Shown here: in pieces, positions 6,447-13,652 of the stretch | Numbering within the stretch: the stretch's first letter is position 1 | Layout of the letters: every line of letters starts with the position of its first letter | Source of the DNA: an uncultured Oscillospiraceae bacterium | Lineage (GTDB): Bacteria; Bacillota; Clostridia; Oscillospirales; Oscillospiraceae | Length of the DNA: 15,629 nt | Direction of reading: 5' to 3' | NCBI GenBank assembly: GCA_934668605.1 | Contig: CAKUNY010000035.1 | Location: forward strand, 1 to 15,629 | Notes under the pieces: model-generated | What the model was told of the DNA's origin: nothing | The model's input: the letters and a program-made list of their open reading frames with translations, nothing else | Database searches by the model: none | Made by a program: the position numbers and the translations under genes

Positions 6447-9400
6447 TCAGCGGAGCCTGCGCCTTTTTTGCAGCAGCAGCGCCGCTCCGGCCATCGTCAA
6501 AAGCCCGCCGGCCGTGTAGATGGCGCGAAGGCCTGCGCCTCCCGTCTCGGGAAGCTCCGCGTAGTGGATGCGGTTCGTGATCTCGGCCTCGCCTCCGGGG
6601 TTCTCCGGGGAGAGCACAATTTCGGTTCCGCCGCCAAACGCGGTAAAGGGCGTGCCGCTGATGATTTTCATCTCGCCGTTCTGTACGGGGTTTCCGCTGT
6701 CGTCGAGCTCGAAGACGTAATACGTTTTGCCGAGCGGCAGATTCTCAAAGCGCGCAATGCCGTCTTCGGGCGTGATCGTACCGTTTCCGTAGACCACAGA
6801 TGCGGTCGCGACCGGCGTTCCGGAGCCATCGGATGTTTCGTAAAGGGCGAAGGTATATGTGCCGTCGATTTTCGCCAGCAGCCGTTCGTCAAAGCTCTCG
6901 AAGCGCTTCGTGACCGCGATTTTGCCAACGTCGCCGTCCGGCCGGTTGTGAACCGTGAGCAGAACATGCTTCGCGTAGTGCTGCTTGCCGCTCGCGTCGA
7001 CCCACAAAGCGGGCTCATTATAGTCTCCCGAATCGCCCTCGCGGTATCTGGCCGGGTCGTACGTGACGTCGTAGTCGGTATAGCCGTCCTGTATGGAGGC
7101 GTTGAAGGGCGTATCGCCGATCATGAGCTCCTTGAGCGTGTAGTCCGCGACCTTGCCGTCGATGAACAGCGGGAGATCCTTCCAGACATACGTCCAGTCA
7201 TTGTCCTTGTTCAAAACCTTCGTGTATTCGCTGCCAAGCGGCGCGCCGTCGTACATCAGCGTGACCGTCACGGGCTCCTGCCAGTCCTCGGGCACCTCGC
7301 CCCAGTCCTTCACGGCGGTGACCGTCGTGAGCAGATGCGAATCGTTTTTCACGAGCAGCAGCTTCGTTCCGACGCCGGAGGAAACGCCGCCGGTCGAAGA
7401 TTCGAGTGCTTTTCCGTCATAGGTCAGCTCTGTGAGCTTTCCGTCCGAGTCGACGGTGAAGCGGATCTCCTCCGCGCCGCTGTAGCCCTGCGGGAACGTT
7501 TCGCGCAGCGTATACGAACCCGGCGTCAGATAGAGATACACATCGCCGTTCGCGTTTGTCTCGATCGTGTTTCCCGCGTTCTCGGTGTATTCCTCGTCGT
7601 CAAAATGGGCGTTGGTGTACATGCTCGTACCGGGCTTTCGACGAAGCGTCCCGGCCTGCGCATCGTCTGCCGTGAGCTGGAACTTCACCCCGCCAATGCC
7701 GTTTTCCGTGAACGCGTCGAGCTTGCGCAGCGTCAGCATCCCGGCCTCGACGTAGGTATTCTGGAAAGAGACGGTGCGGTACCGGTGCTGGGGAACGTCT
7801 GTTGCATAGGAGGACATCATGGTCGTGACCGGCTCGTCGTCCGTATAGGTCTGCCAGCTGCCGGGGTTCACGGTGTCATAAATGCGGTAATAGGTGTTCG
7901 CGTGCGTGTCGGAAAGCAGATAATTCTGCTCGGTAAACCGGTATGTGCTGTCGATGCGTCCGCTTCCGATCCAGGTATAGGTATTTGCAGCGGCGTCGTA
8001 GGAGCTGTAGCCCACGCAGTTCTCGCGCGTTTCCTCTCCGGCGGGCACCAGTGTGAGCCGCTCGTTTTTCGTCCCTTCGACCGTCTGGTTCTCGATCAGG
8101 ATGCTGTATTCTCCGTCTTCCTGATTCTTGATCCTCTCAATGGCCGCGTCGCTTCCCAAAAACGTCTTCGTCACGCGGATCTTTGCTTCCTTTGCAACGA
8201 GCACGCCGTCGACATGCCAGCCGTCGGTGCTGTCGTATTTGAGGTTCGTCCAGCGAACCTGGAAATAGTCTGCGGTCAGCTTGCTTTGCGGGATTTCTTC
8301 GTCGCCGATCATGATGGAGTAATTGTTCTCCCGGAGCAGGCTGAACATTTCGCTGTCGGAGGGGAACACCTCCATCGTCAGACCGTCGTAGGGCGTATCC
8401 GTCATGGTACGCAGCGTCGTATCCGTATCGTAGGCCGTTGCGTCGGTCGTCGGGGGCGCGAGGATCAGAATGTCGCGATCCGTCGTGGTGAGCGCGTCGG
8501 TTCCGAGCAGCGTCGTGGTGAACAGGGACTTGGTATAGTCGCCGACCGGGTTGTTCGTGAAGCCGTTGCTGTGGAAGTCCTTGATCTCACAGAAAAGGTG
8601 AATATAGAAGTTGACGGATGTGGCTCTGCCATTTGCGTCTTTTACACTCCAGACAGCTTCCAGCTCGATCACACCGCCGTTTTCATAGCCCGCCAGCTGC
8701 ACCGCCGTCAGCGGCTGCGCGGGGTCGAGAACGGTGTTGGTCGCCTTGACGCGCCAGCCGCGGAAGGTGTAGAAAAAGTGCTTGGCCTGTCTGGTCGGGT
8801 CTGCCTGCGACACCACGCGCAGCGAATCCGGCGAACGGAGCGGATAGATCGTATCCGCCGTGACCGTTACCTGTTCGGTAAGCGTCGCCATGCCGCCGAC
8901 CTTGCCGTCGGTGATAACGCTCTGCGCGTTGGCGGTAACCTCACTGCTGATTCGTTCCAGACAGTCGGCGAGCGTATCTGCATGGTAGCGGATGGTATAG
9001 ATCTGTTCGTCGGCGATCGTTTTGCGCGCAGTGACCTTGATGGGATGCGAGACGTTCCGGAACTTGATGAAAAGCTTGCCGCCTTCCAGCTCCTGCACAT
9101 CGCTCGGCGTGATCTCGCTGCCATCGGCGAGGTTGGTGTAACTCCAGGTGTAGTCGTCGAACACAGACAGCTCGACGCTGAACGTCGCTCCGTTCAGTAC
9201 GTGATAGATCTTGCTCTCCGACGCGGCATCGGGCGGCGCGGAAATGTTCACGGTGTAGAACGTGTTGTCGCTGATGAGCGCCGCATTGGTGTTGGAGGCA
9301 CTGCCTTCAAAGTAGCTGCCGTAGTCCCGCGTGTTGTGGGGCAGATAGTAGATATAGCTTGTTGTTGTGCGGCTGAGCGGAATGCGCCATTCCTGCGTTC

Positions 9401-10628
9401 CGTCCGCGTTTTCGGCCTGATACGCCGGCGCGTCCGCCCAGATAAGCGATGTGTCGTTCAGATCAGTATGCGGGAAGAAGCGTTCTCCTTGATAGCTGTC
9501 CGCCTCGAAACCAAAATCGCCGTACACGGTCTCCAGCTGCTGCGCCGTGATGTAATAGCGCCCGTTCTCCTGTTCGAGCGTTCCGGACTCCTCCGAAACA
9601 AGATGCAGCGTGTCGTCGAGATAAACATAGTACCGCAGCGTCATCTGCTCGGACGCGTAGGTGTCCGCGCCGTCTTCCGGCTGCTCGTCCTCCGGATTTT
9701 CCGGGTCTTCGGGGTTCTCCGGGTCTTCGGGGTTCTCCGGGTCTTCTGGATTTTCGGAGTCTTCCGCGCCGGGGTCTTCAGAATCCGCATCGTCCGGATC
9801 TTCATCCTCTGCCGGGTCTTCGGAGCCGGGATCGTCCGCCGGGTCTTCATCCGCGGGCTCCTCCGGGGTCCCGTCGTCCGCTGCCTGATCGCAGGTGAGC
9901 ACCCACGTGCCGTAGCAGAGCGCGGTGTGGACGTGGTCAGGGTCTTCATTCGTACAGGTAAGCGTCTGCGTATCTGCGGGCAGCTGAACGGTCTTGAAGC
10001 AGCCGCTCGTGTGCTGGTGAGAGATCACCTCGCCAAGCGCGCAGGTGAGCGTTCCGTCGGCGGCGTAGCAATTTTCATCGTGCCGGTGCAGAAGCATCTC
10101 CTGCTTGCCGCAGACGAGCACCGGCTCTGCCGCCTCCTCTTCTGTCCGGCCGCAGGACAAGACCGTATCCCACGCGTAGCAATCGTCCGAATGGGTATGC
10201 TCCTCTCCTTCTTCCAGACCGCAAATAAGCTCGCCGCGCTCGGCCGTATAGCAGTCGTCCGTATGCATATGCGCTTGCGGATATGCATAGCATTCCTCCG
10301 TGTGCGTGTGCGCCGCAAGCTCCGGAAGCGTGCAGGCAAGCGCGCCGGTTTCGTCATAGCAGCGCGAATCGTGCCGGTGTACGACAAACAGCCCGTCCTC
10401 TGCTGACACAGGACAGGCAAGAATTTCCTTTTCGGTTGTGGTCAGCTGCGTGTAGCAGCTCTCGTCGTGGATGTGGTTCGCCGTCATGGTGATGGCGGGC
10501 AGGATGAGCGCGTAGGTCGTTGCGAAGACAACAACGGAGGCAAGAACCGTCAGAATGCCGTGCCATGCGCGGCGGCGGGCGTGACGCTTTTCGAACTTCT
10601 TAACATCACGCGAAAGCAAATCGTTCAT
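6447..10628 (-). CDS. Large LPETG-anchored pilus tip-type adhesin
   Basis: A 1393-aa surface protein; GGGAG lies 8 nt before the start. Residues 1-24 are basic and 25-48 hydrophobic, ending in YALILPAITM: a long signal or anchor. Residues 52-~245 carry eight HxHx3C[YF] repeats, each matched in number by a downstream LxC cysteine. Residues ~250-318 are a Glu/Asp/Pro-rich stalk with EDPENP repeats. The middle (~320-810) includes an InlB-like FRGWR/LEAVW segment near 615-660. Cna-B/SpaA-type beta domains start near 815, 965, 1100 (KDW) and 1233. The end is LPETG (1359-1363), a hydrophobic segment and RRRLR. It is likely attached to the pilus by the locus sortases, as tip or wall adhesin. The ligand is unknown. 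It leads the minus-strand operon. Confidence 0.9.
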   Translation of the reverse strand: MNDLLSRDVKKFEKRHARRRAWHGILTVLASVVVFATTYALILPAITMTANHIHDESCYTQLTTTEKEILACPVSAEDGLFVVHRHDSRCYDETGALACTLPELAAHTHTEECYAYPQAHMHTDDCYTAERGELICGLEEGEEHTHSDDCYAWDTVLSCGRTEEEAAEPVLVCGKQEMLLHRHDENCYAADGTLTCALGEVISHQHTSGCFKTVQLPADTQTLTCTNEDPDHVHTALCYGTWVLTCDQAADDGTPEEPADEDPADDPGSEDPAEDEDPDDADSEDPGAEDSENPEDPENPEDPENPEDPENPEDEQPEDGADTYASEQMTLRYYVYLDDTLHLVSEESGTLEQENGRYYITAQQLETVYGDFGFEADSYQGERFFPHTDLNDTSLIWADAPAYQAENADGTQEWRIPLSRTTTSYIYYLPHNTRDYGSYFEGSASNTNAALISDNTFYTVNISAPPDAASESKIYHVLNGATFSVELSVFDDYTWSYTNLADGSEITPSDVQELEGGKLFIKFRNVSHPIKVTARKTIADEQIYTIRYHADTLADCLERISSEVTANAQSVITDGKVGGMATLTEQVTVTADTIYPLRSPDSLRVVSQADPTRQAKHFFYTFRGWRVKATNTVLDPAQPLTAVQLAGYENGGVIELEAVWSVKDANGRATSVNFYIHLFCEIKDFHSNGFTNNPVGDYTKSLFTTTLLGTDALTTTDRDILILAPPTTDATAYDTDTTLRTMTDTPYDGLTMEVFPSDSEMFSLLRENNYSIMIGDEEIPQSKLTADYFQVRWTNLKYDSTDGWHVDGVLVAKEAKIRVTKTFLGSDAAIERIKNQEDGEYSILIENQTVEGTKNERLTLVPAGEETRENCVGYSSYDAAANTYTWIGSGRIDSTYRFTEQNYLLSDTHANTYYRIYDTVNPGSWQTYTDDEPVTTMMSSYATDVPQHRYRTVSFQNTYVEAGMLTLRKLDAFTENGIGGVKFQLTADDAQAGTLRRKPGTSMYTNAHFDDEEYTENAGNTIETNANGDVYLYLTPGSYTLRETFPQGYSGAEEIRFTVDSDGKLTELTYDGKALESSTGGVSSGVGTKLLLVKNDSHLLTTVTAVKDWGEVPEDWQEPVTVTLMYDGAPLGSEYTKVLNKDNDWTYVWKDLPLFIDGKVADYTLKELMIGDTPFNASIQDGYTDYDVTYDPARYREGDSGDYNEPALWVDASGKQHYAKHVLLTVHNRPDGDVGKIAVTKRFESFDERLLAKIDGTYTFALYETSDGSGTPVATASVVYGNGTITPEDGIARFENLPLGKTYYVFELDDSGNPVQNGEMKIISGTPFTAFGGGTEIVLSPENPGGEAEITNRIHYAELPETGGAGLRAIYTAGGLLTMAGAALLLQKRRRLR
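9691..9754 (-). repeat. 18-bp tandem repeat encoding EDPENP units
   Basis: Two perfect 18-nt copies (9701-9718 and 9719-9736) are flanked by diverged copies. They encode a Glu-Asp-Pro-Glu-Asn-Pro unit at about residues 292-313 of the adhesin. Changes in copy number would stay in frame and alter stalk length. Confidence 0.8.
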
Positions 10629-10698
10629 AATCTGAGCTCCCGGGTAGGCAGAAAATTCTTCCTGTAAAAATTTCGTTTTTTCGCACTTTTACGCATAT

Positions 10699-10726
10699 AT
10701 TATACACATTTTTATAAAGTTTTCAA
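10699..10726 (-). promoter_or_regulatory. Promoter of the adhesin operon
   Basis: Read on the minus strand, TTGAAA (10726-10721) and a perfect TATAAT (10704-10699) are 16 nt apart. The surrounding sequence is AT-rich. Transcription would start near 10692, giving a leader of about 64 nt before the adhesin ATG. Confidence 0.75.
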
Positions 10727-10735
10727 CCCCCCCCC
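10727..10735. repeat. Homopolymeric C9 tract between divergent pilus promoters
   Basis: Nine consecutive C (nine G on the adhesin coding strand) directly abut the -35 box of the adhesin promoter and lie 35 nt upstream of the -35 box of the pilin promoter. It stands out in an otherwise AT-rich region and is long enough for slipped-strand length changes. Confidence 0.9.
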
Positions 10736-10770
10736 GAATTTTTGAGGCCTATTATTTTTGTATTTTTCTC

Positions 10771-10799
10771 TTGAAAACACAGTCGAAATATGGTACTCT
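10771..10799 (+). promoter_or_regulatory. Promoter of the major pilin operon
   Basis: TTGAAA (10771-10776) and TACTCT (10794-10799) are 17 nt apart. TG at 10791-10792 makes an extended -10, compensating for the weak hexamer. Transcription would begin near 10806, leaving a leader of about 60 nt. The leader contains the near-direct repeats ATGAAACGCATG (10814) and ATGAAAACGTGC (10834), 20 nt apart. Confidence 0.5.
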
Positions 10800-10865
10800 T
10801 TTCAATGCAAAACATGAAACGCATGGTAAAAATATGAAAACGTGCGTTAAGAAAGGACAACTGGA

Positions 10866-12506
10866 ATGAAAAAGGCGGGAAAATTACTATCACTTTTATT
10901 GGTTCTGACCATTGTGCTCTCTCTGAGCGTCACGGCGCTGGCCGCAGACGGCTCCTATACCATCACCATCCTCGGCGACAAAACGACCGCCGACCATACA
11001 TTTGAGGCCTATCAGGTCTTCGCGGGCGACCTCTATGATGCAAACGAAAATGAAGAAGGCGCCTCCCACTCCAAGATCCTCTCCAACATTGTCTGGGGCG
11101 ATGGCGTTGATCAGGCCAAAGTTGTGAATGGGCAGACTCTTTCGCAGGCGTTTGACGGCAAGACCGCCGCGGTAATTGCCGAAGAGCTCGCAAACAGCAA
11201 CAGCGTCTCCGAGGCGCAGACATTTGCCAAGAAGGTCGCTCCCTACCTTTCCGCAACTTACAAACAGAGCACCAAGGACGCATCTTCGGGCAATTATCTG
11301 ATCTCCGGTCTGGCCGCCGGCTACTATCTCGTCAAGGATGCGGACAATACGCTTGCCGATACGAACGACTTCTATACCGCATATCTGATGAAAGTCGTCG
11401 CGGACGTGCAGGCCGCCCCCAAGGGCGACAAGCCCACGCTGAAAAAGCAGGTTGAAATGACGAAGGGCGAATGGCGCACCGAAGGCAGCGCCTCCTTCCA
11501 GATCGGCTCCACCGTAACCTTCCGTCTGATCGCGTCGGTTCCCGACGTTTCCCGTTACACCAGCTACACCTACAAGATCACGGATACCATGAGCGAAGGC
11601 TTGACCTCCAATGTCAAAAGCGTAAATGATATCGCCATTACGGTCGACAACCAGACGCCCCTTGACAAGAGCTATTACTCCGTCACGACCGAAACTGCGG
11701 ACGGCTCCGACTTTGTGCTTACGATCGACATCATGAAGGCGATCGGCGACGGCAAGATCAGAATCGGCGACAATCTGAACATTGTCTATTCCGCTGTTCT
11801 GAACGATAACGCCGTGATTTATGACGAGAAGAACACCAACACCGCGCATCTGGAATACAGCAACAACCCCAACGGCGACGGCACCGGTAAAACGCCCGAT
11901 ACCACCGTCGATGTTTACTCGCTTTACGCAAACATCAAAAAAGTCGACAGCAAGAACACGAATACTGTTCTGACGGGCGCTAAGTTCGTCCTCTCCACCA
12001 ATCCGAACCTCAAGGTCAGCGACTTACAGTGCAACGAAAACGGCGTTCCCGCCGTTACCACGGATCTGATCGCGCTTCGCTCTGCCGGTAAGACCGACGA
12101 CCGCAGCGCCGATGTGTACGCGATTGCCTCCGCGCAGGACAGTGCAGAAGATACGATCTACGTCATCGAAATGGGCTCGGTCAAGCTGACCGGCTTCGGC
12201 GCGGAAACATACTACCTCTACGAGACGAAGGCTCCGAACGGCTACAACCTGCTCTCCGACCCCGTTGCGCTCCACTTCTCCACGGAAGGCGAAAAAGCTC
12301 CTGATTACAAAGCGTCCCTCAAGATCGACGACAAGGCGATTCCCGTCGAGAACATGAGCTTTACGATCGCCAACAGCACCGGCGCGACGCTGCCGGAGAC
12401 GGGCGGCATCGGCACGACGCTGTTCTATGTGATCGGCGGTCTGCTCGTCGTTGGCGCGGGCGTTCTGCTCGTGACCAAAAAGCGCATGGGCAAGGCTGAC
12501 AACTAA
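10866..12506 (+). CDS. Major pilin (shaft subunit), LPETG-anchored
   Basis: A 546-aa backbone pilin with an AAAGGA ribosome site 8 nt upstream. The signal peptide is residues 1-~27, probably cut after TALA. An N-terminal domain (~28-190) ends in VVADVQAAPK, a degenerate pilin motif whose Lys186 would be the sortase attachment point. A second domain (~195-355) starts with LKKQVEM and has the STVTFRL/YTYKITDTM pattern of isopeptide-forming fimbrial D2 domains. A third (~355-500) is Cna-B-like with the E-box YYLYETKAPNGY, Glu453. The sorting signal is LPETG (509-513), a hydrophobic stretch and KKRMGK. Like other Gram-positive backbone pilins, it should be polymerised by the class C sortase encoded just downstream. 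It is transcribed divergently from the adhesin. Confidence 0.94.
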   Translation: MKKAGKLLSLLLVLTIVLSLSVTALAADGSYTITILGDKTTADHTFEAYQVFAGDLYDANENEEGASHSKILSNIVWGDGVDQAKVVNGQTLSQAFDGKTAAVIAEELANSNSVSEAQTFAKKVAPYLSATYKQSTKDASSGNYLISGLAAGYYLVKDADNTLADTNDFYTAYLMKVVADVQAAPKGDKPTLKKQVEMTKGEWRTEGSASFQIGSTVTFRLIASVPDVSRYTSYTYKITDTMSEGLTSNVKSVNDIAITVDNQTPLDKSYYSVTTETADGSDFVLTIDIMKAIGDGKIRIGDNLNIVYSAVLNDNAVIYDEKNTNTAHLEYSNNPNGDGTGKTPDTTVDVYSLYANIKKVDSKNTNTVLTGAKFVLSTNPNLKVSDLQCNENGVPAVTTDLIALRSAGKTDDRSADVYAIASAQDSAEDTIYVIEMGSVKLTGFGAETYYLYETKAPNGYNLLSDPVALHFSTEGEKAPDYKASLKIDDKAIPVENMSFTIANSTGATLPETGGIGTTLFYVIGGLLVVGAGVLLVTKKRMGKADN

Positions 12507-12521
12507 TTTTACATCTACCGA

Positions 12522-12554
12522 AAAGGGACGGAGGGCTTTTCCCTTCGTCCCTTT
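12522..12554 (+). terminator. Hairpin between major pilin and sortase genes
   Basis: A 14-bp stem (12522-12535 with 12541-12554, one G-U) has a CTTTT loop. The only T run after the stem is inside it (TTT), and GCGG follows, so termination is probably partial. It would let most transcripts end after the pilin while some read on into the sortase gene. Confidence 0.6.
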
Positions 12555-12577
12555 GCGGCAGCAGGGAGAATTCCGCA

Positions 12578-13402
12578 ATGAAAAACAGGCTCATCAATAT
12601 TCTTCTGATTCTTGCGCTGGTTGCGGGACTGTCCCTGCTGCTCTATCCCACCGTGAGCGACTACTGGAACTCGCTGCATGCCTCGCAGGCCGTCGCGTCG
12701 TATGACAGAGCCGTGCAGGATATGGACGAAGGCCGGTACGACGAAATTCTGCAAAGCGCGCGGCGGTATAACCGCGATTTATTCCTGCGCGGGAGCCTTT
12801 TTTCCCTGACGGACGAGGCGCGCGAGGACTATAACAGCCAGCTGAACATCGACGGCTCGGGCGTCATGGGCTATATCGAAATTCCGACGATCAAGGTTTC
12901 TCTTCCCATCTATCACGGAACCAGCGACGACGTGCTGCAAATCGCCGTGGGGCATCTGGAATGGAGCTCGCTTCCCGTGGGCGGCGAGAGCACCCACTGC
13001 GTCCTCTCCGGCCATCGGGGTCTTCCCAGCGCCAAGCTCTTTACGAACCTGGATCAGCTCACCGAGGGCAATCTATTCGTGATCCGCACGCTCGATGAAG
13101 TTCTGACCTACGAGGTCGACCGCATTCTCATTGTTCTGCCCGGCGAGGTGCAATCGCTGACCGCGGAAGAAGGAAAAGATCTGTGTACGCTCGTCACCTG
13201 TACGCCCTACGGCGTCAATTCCCACCGCCTGCTCGTGCGCGGGCACCGCGTGGAAAACCAGTCCGAGGCCGTGCGCCTGACGGCAGACGCCATCCGCGTC
13301 GATCCCCTGCTCGTCGCCCCCATCGCCGCCATTCCCCTTCTGCTGGCGCTCCTGCTGCTCCTCGCCGCCGCGCCCAAGAAAAAGAGCCGCAACGATACGT
13401 AA
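12578..13402 (+). CDS. srtC: Class C pilin-polymerising sortase
   Basis: A 274-aa transpeptidase that links pilin subunits through Lys-Thr isopeptide bonds at the outer membrane face. The start has GGGAG 9 nt upstream. It has an N-terminal membrane segment (residues ~5-22) and a C-terminal one (~243-265) followed by KKK, the two-anchor layout of class C enzymes. The catalytic residues are His146 (SGHRGLP), Cys208 (TLVTCTPYGVNSHR) and Arg217. The usual lid motif (Asp-Pro-Phe/Trp) ahead of the MGYIEIP segment is not visible; the corresponding stretch reads SLFSLTDEA. It lies 71 nt after the major pilin, past a leaky hairpin. A role in shaft assembly is strongly supported by motif and context. 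Confidence 0.95.
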   Translation: MKNRLINILLILALVAGLSLLLYPTVSDYWNSLHASQAVASYDRAVQDMDEGRYDEILQSARRYNRDLFLRGSLFSLTDEAREDYNSQLNIDGSGVMGYIEIPTIKVSLPIYHGTSDDVLQIAVGHLEWSSLPVGGESTHCVLSGHRGLPSAKLFTNLDQLTEGNLFVIRTLDEVLTYEVDRILIVLPGEVQSLTAEEGKDLCTLVTCTPYGVNSHRLLVRGHRVENQSEAVRLTADAIRVDPLLVAPIAAIPLLLALLLLLAAAPKKKSRNDT

Positions 13403-13606
13403 ACCGCTCGATACCCTTCGTAGGGGGCGATGCCCACATCGATTTTTCCCTCTTTGCGTAGGGGGCGATGCCCACATCGATTTTCCCCTCTTTGCGTAGG
13501 GGGCGATGCCCACATCGCCCCAAGGGCACGAACGAATTCGCCGAAGGGTATCGTAAAAACGGTTTATACCGCCGGGTCGATGTGGGCATCGACCCCTACG
13601 CATAAT
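13401..13606 (-). repeat. Composite palindromic repeat, copy B, with three tandem units
   Basis: Three tandem units of GCGTAGGGGGCGATGCCCAC type (near 13419, 13457 and 13495) sit between partial terminal inverted repeats: TAAACCG..CGATACCCTTCG at 13400-13420 and CGAAGGGTATCG..CGGTTTA at 13542-13566. A further GGGTCGATG/CATCGACCC palindrome lies at 13574-13595. The reverse complement matches 5255-5400 in order and in spacer sequence. Together with bases up to 13652 this fills the gap between the sortase and second pilin genes. Only a CATAAT (13601-13606) without a good -35 suggests a promoter. Confidence 0.85.
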
Positions 13607-13652
13607 CGTGAAATTTCAGAAACCCTTACAAATTGCTTTGGAGGAATCCCCC

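Noticed and set aside
6375..10406. A 1343-codon open frame on the plus strand opposite the adhesin gene
   Set aside because: It mirrors the adhesin codon for codon, has no ribosome site, and its translation is Arg/Val/Leu-rich without domains. It stays open because the adhesin rarely uses codons that would give stops on the other strand. The adhesin has signal, repeats, Cna-B domains and LPETG.
10834..10869. Eleven-codon leader frame ending in ATGA overlap with the major pilin start
   Set aside because: There is no Shine-Dalgarno sequence upstream and no run of regulatory codons. The overlap is probably chance, though the leader also holds a 20-nt-spaced direct repeat.
13419..13520. CRISPR-like look of the three tandem units after srtC
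   Set aside because: Units are near identical throughout, including the parts that would be spacers, and there are no cas genes. This is a tandem palindromic repeat.
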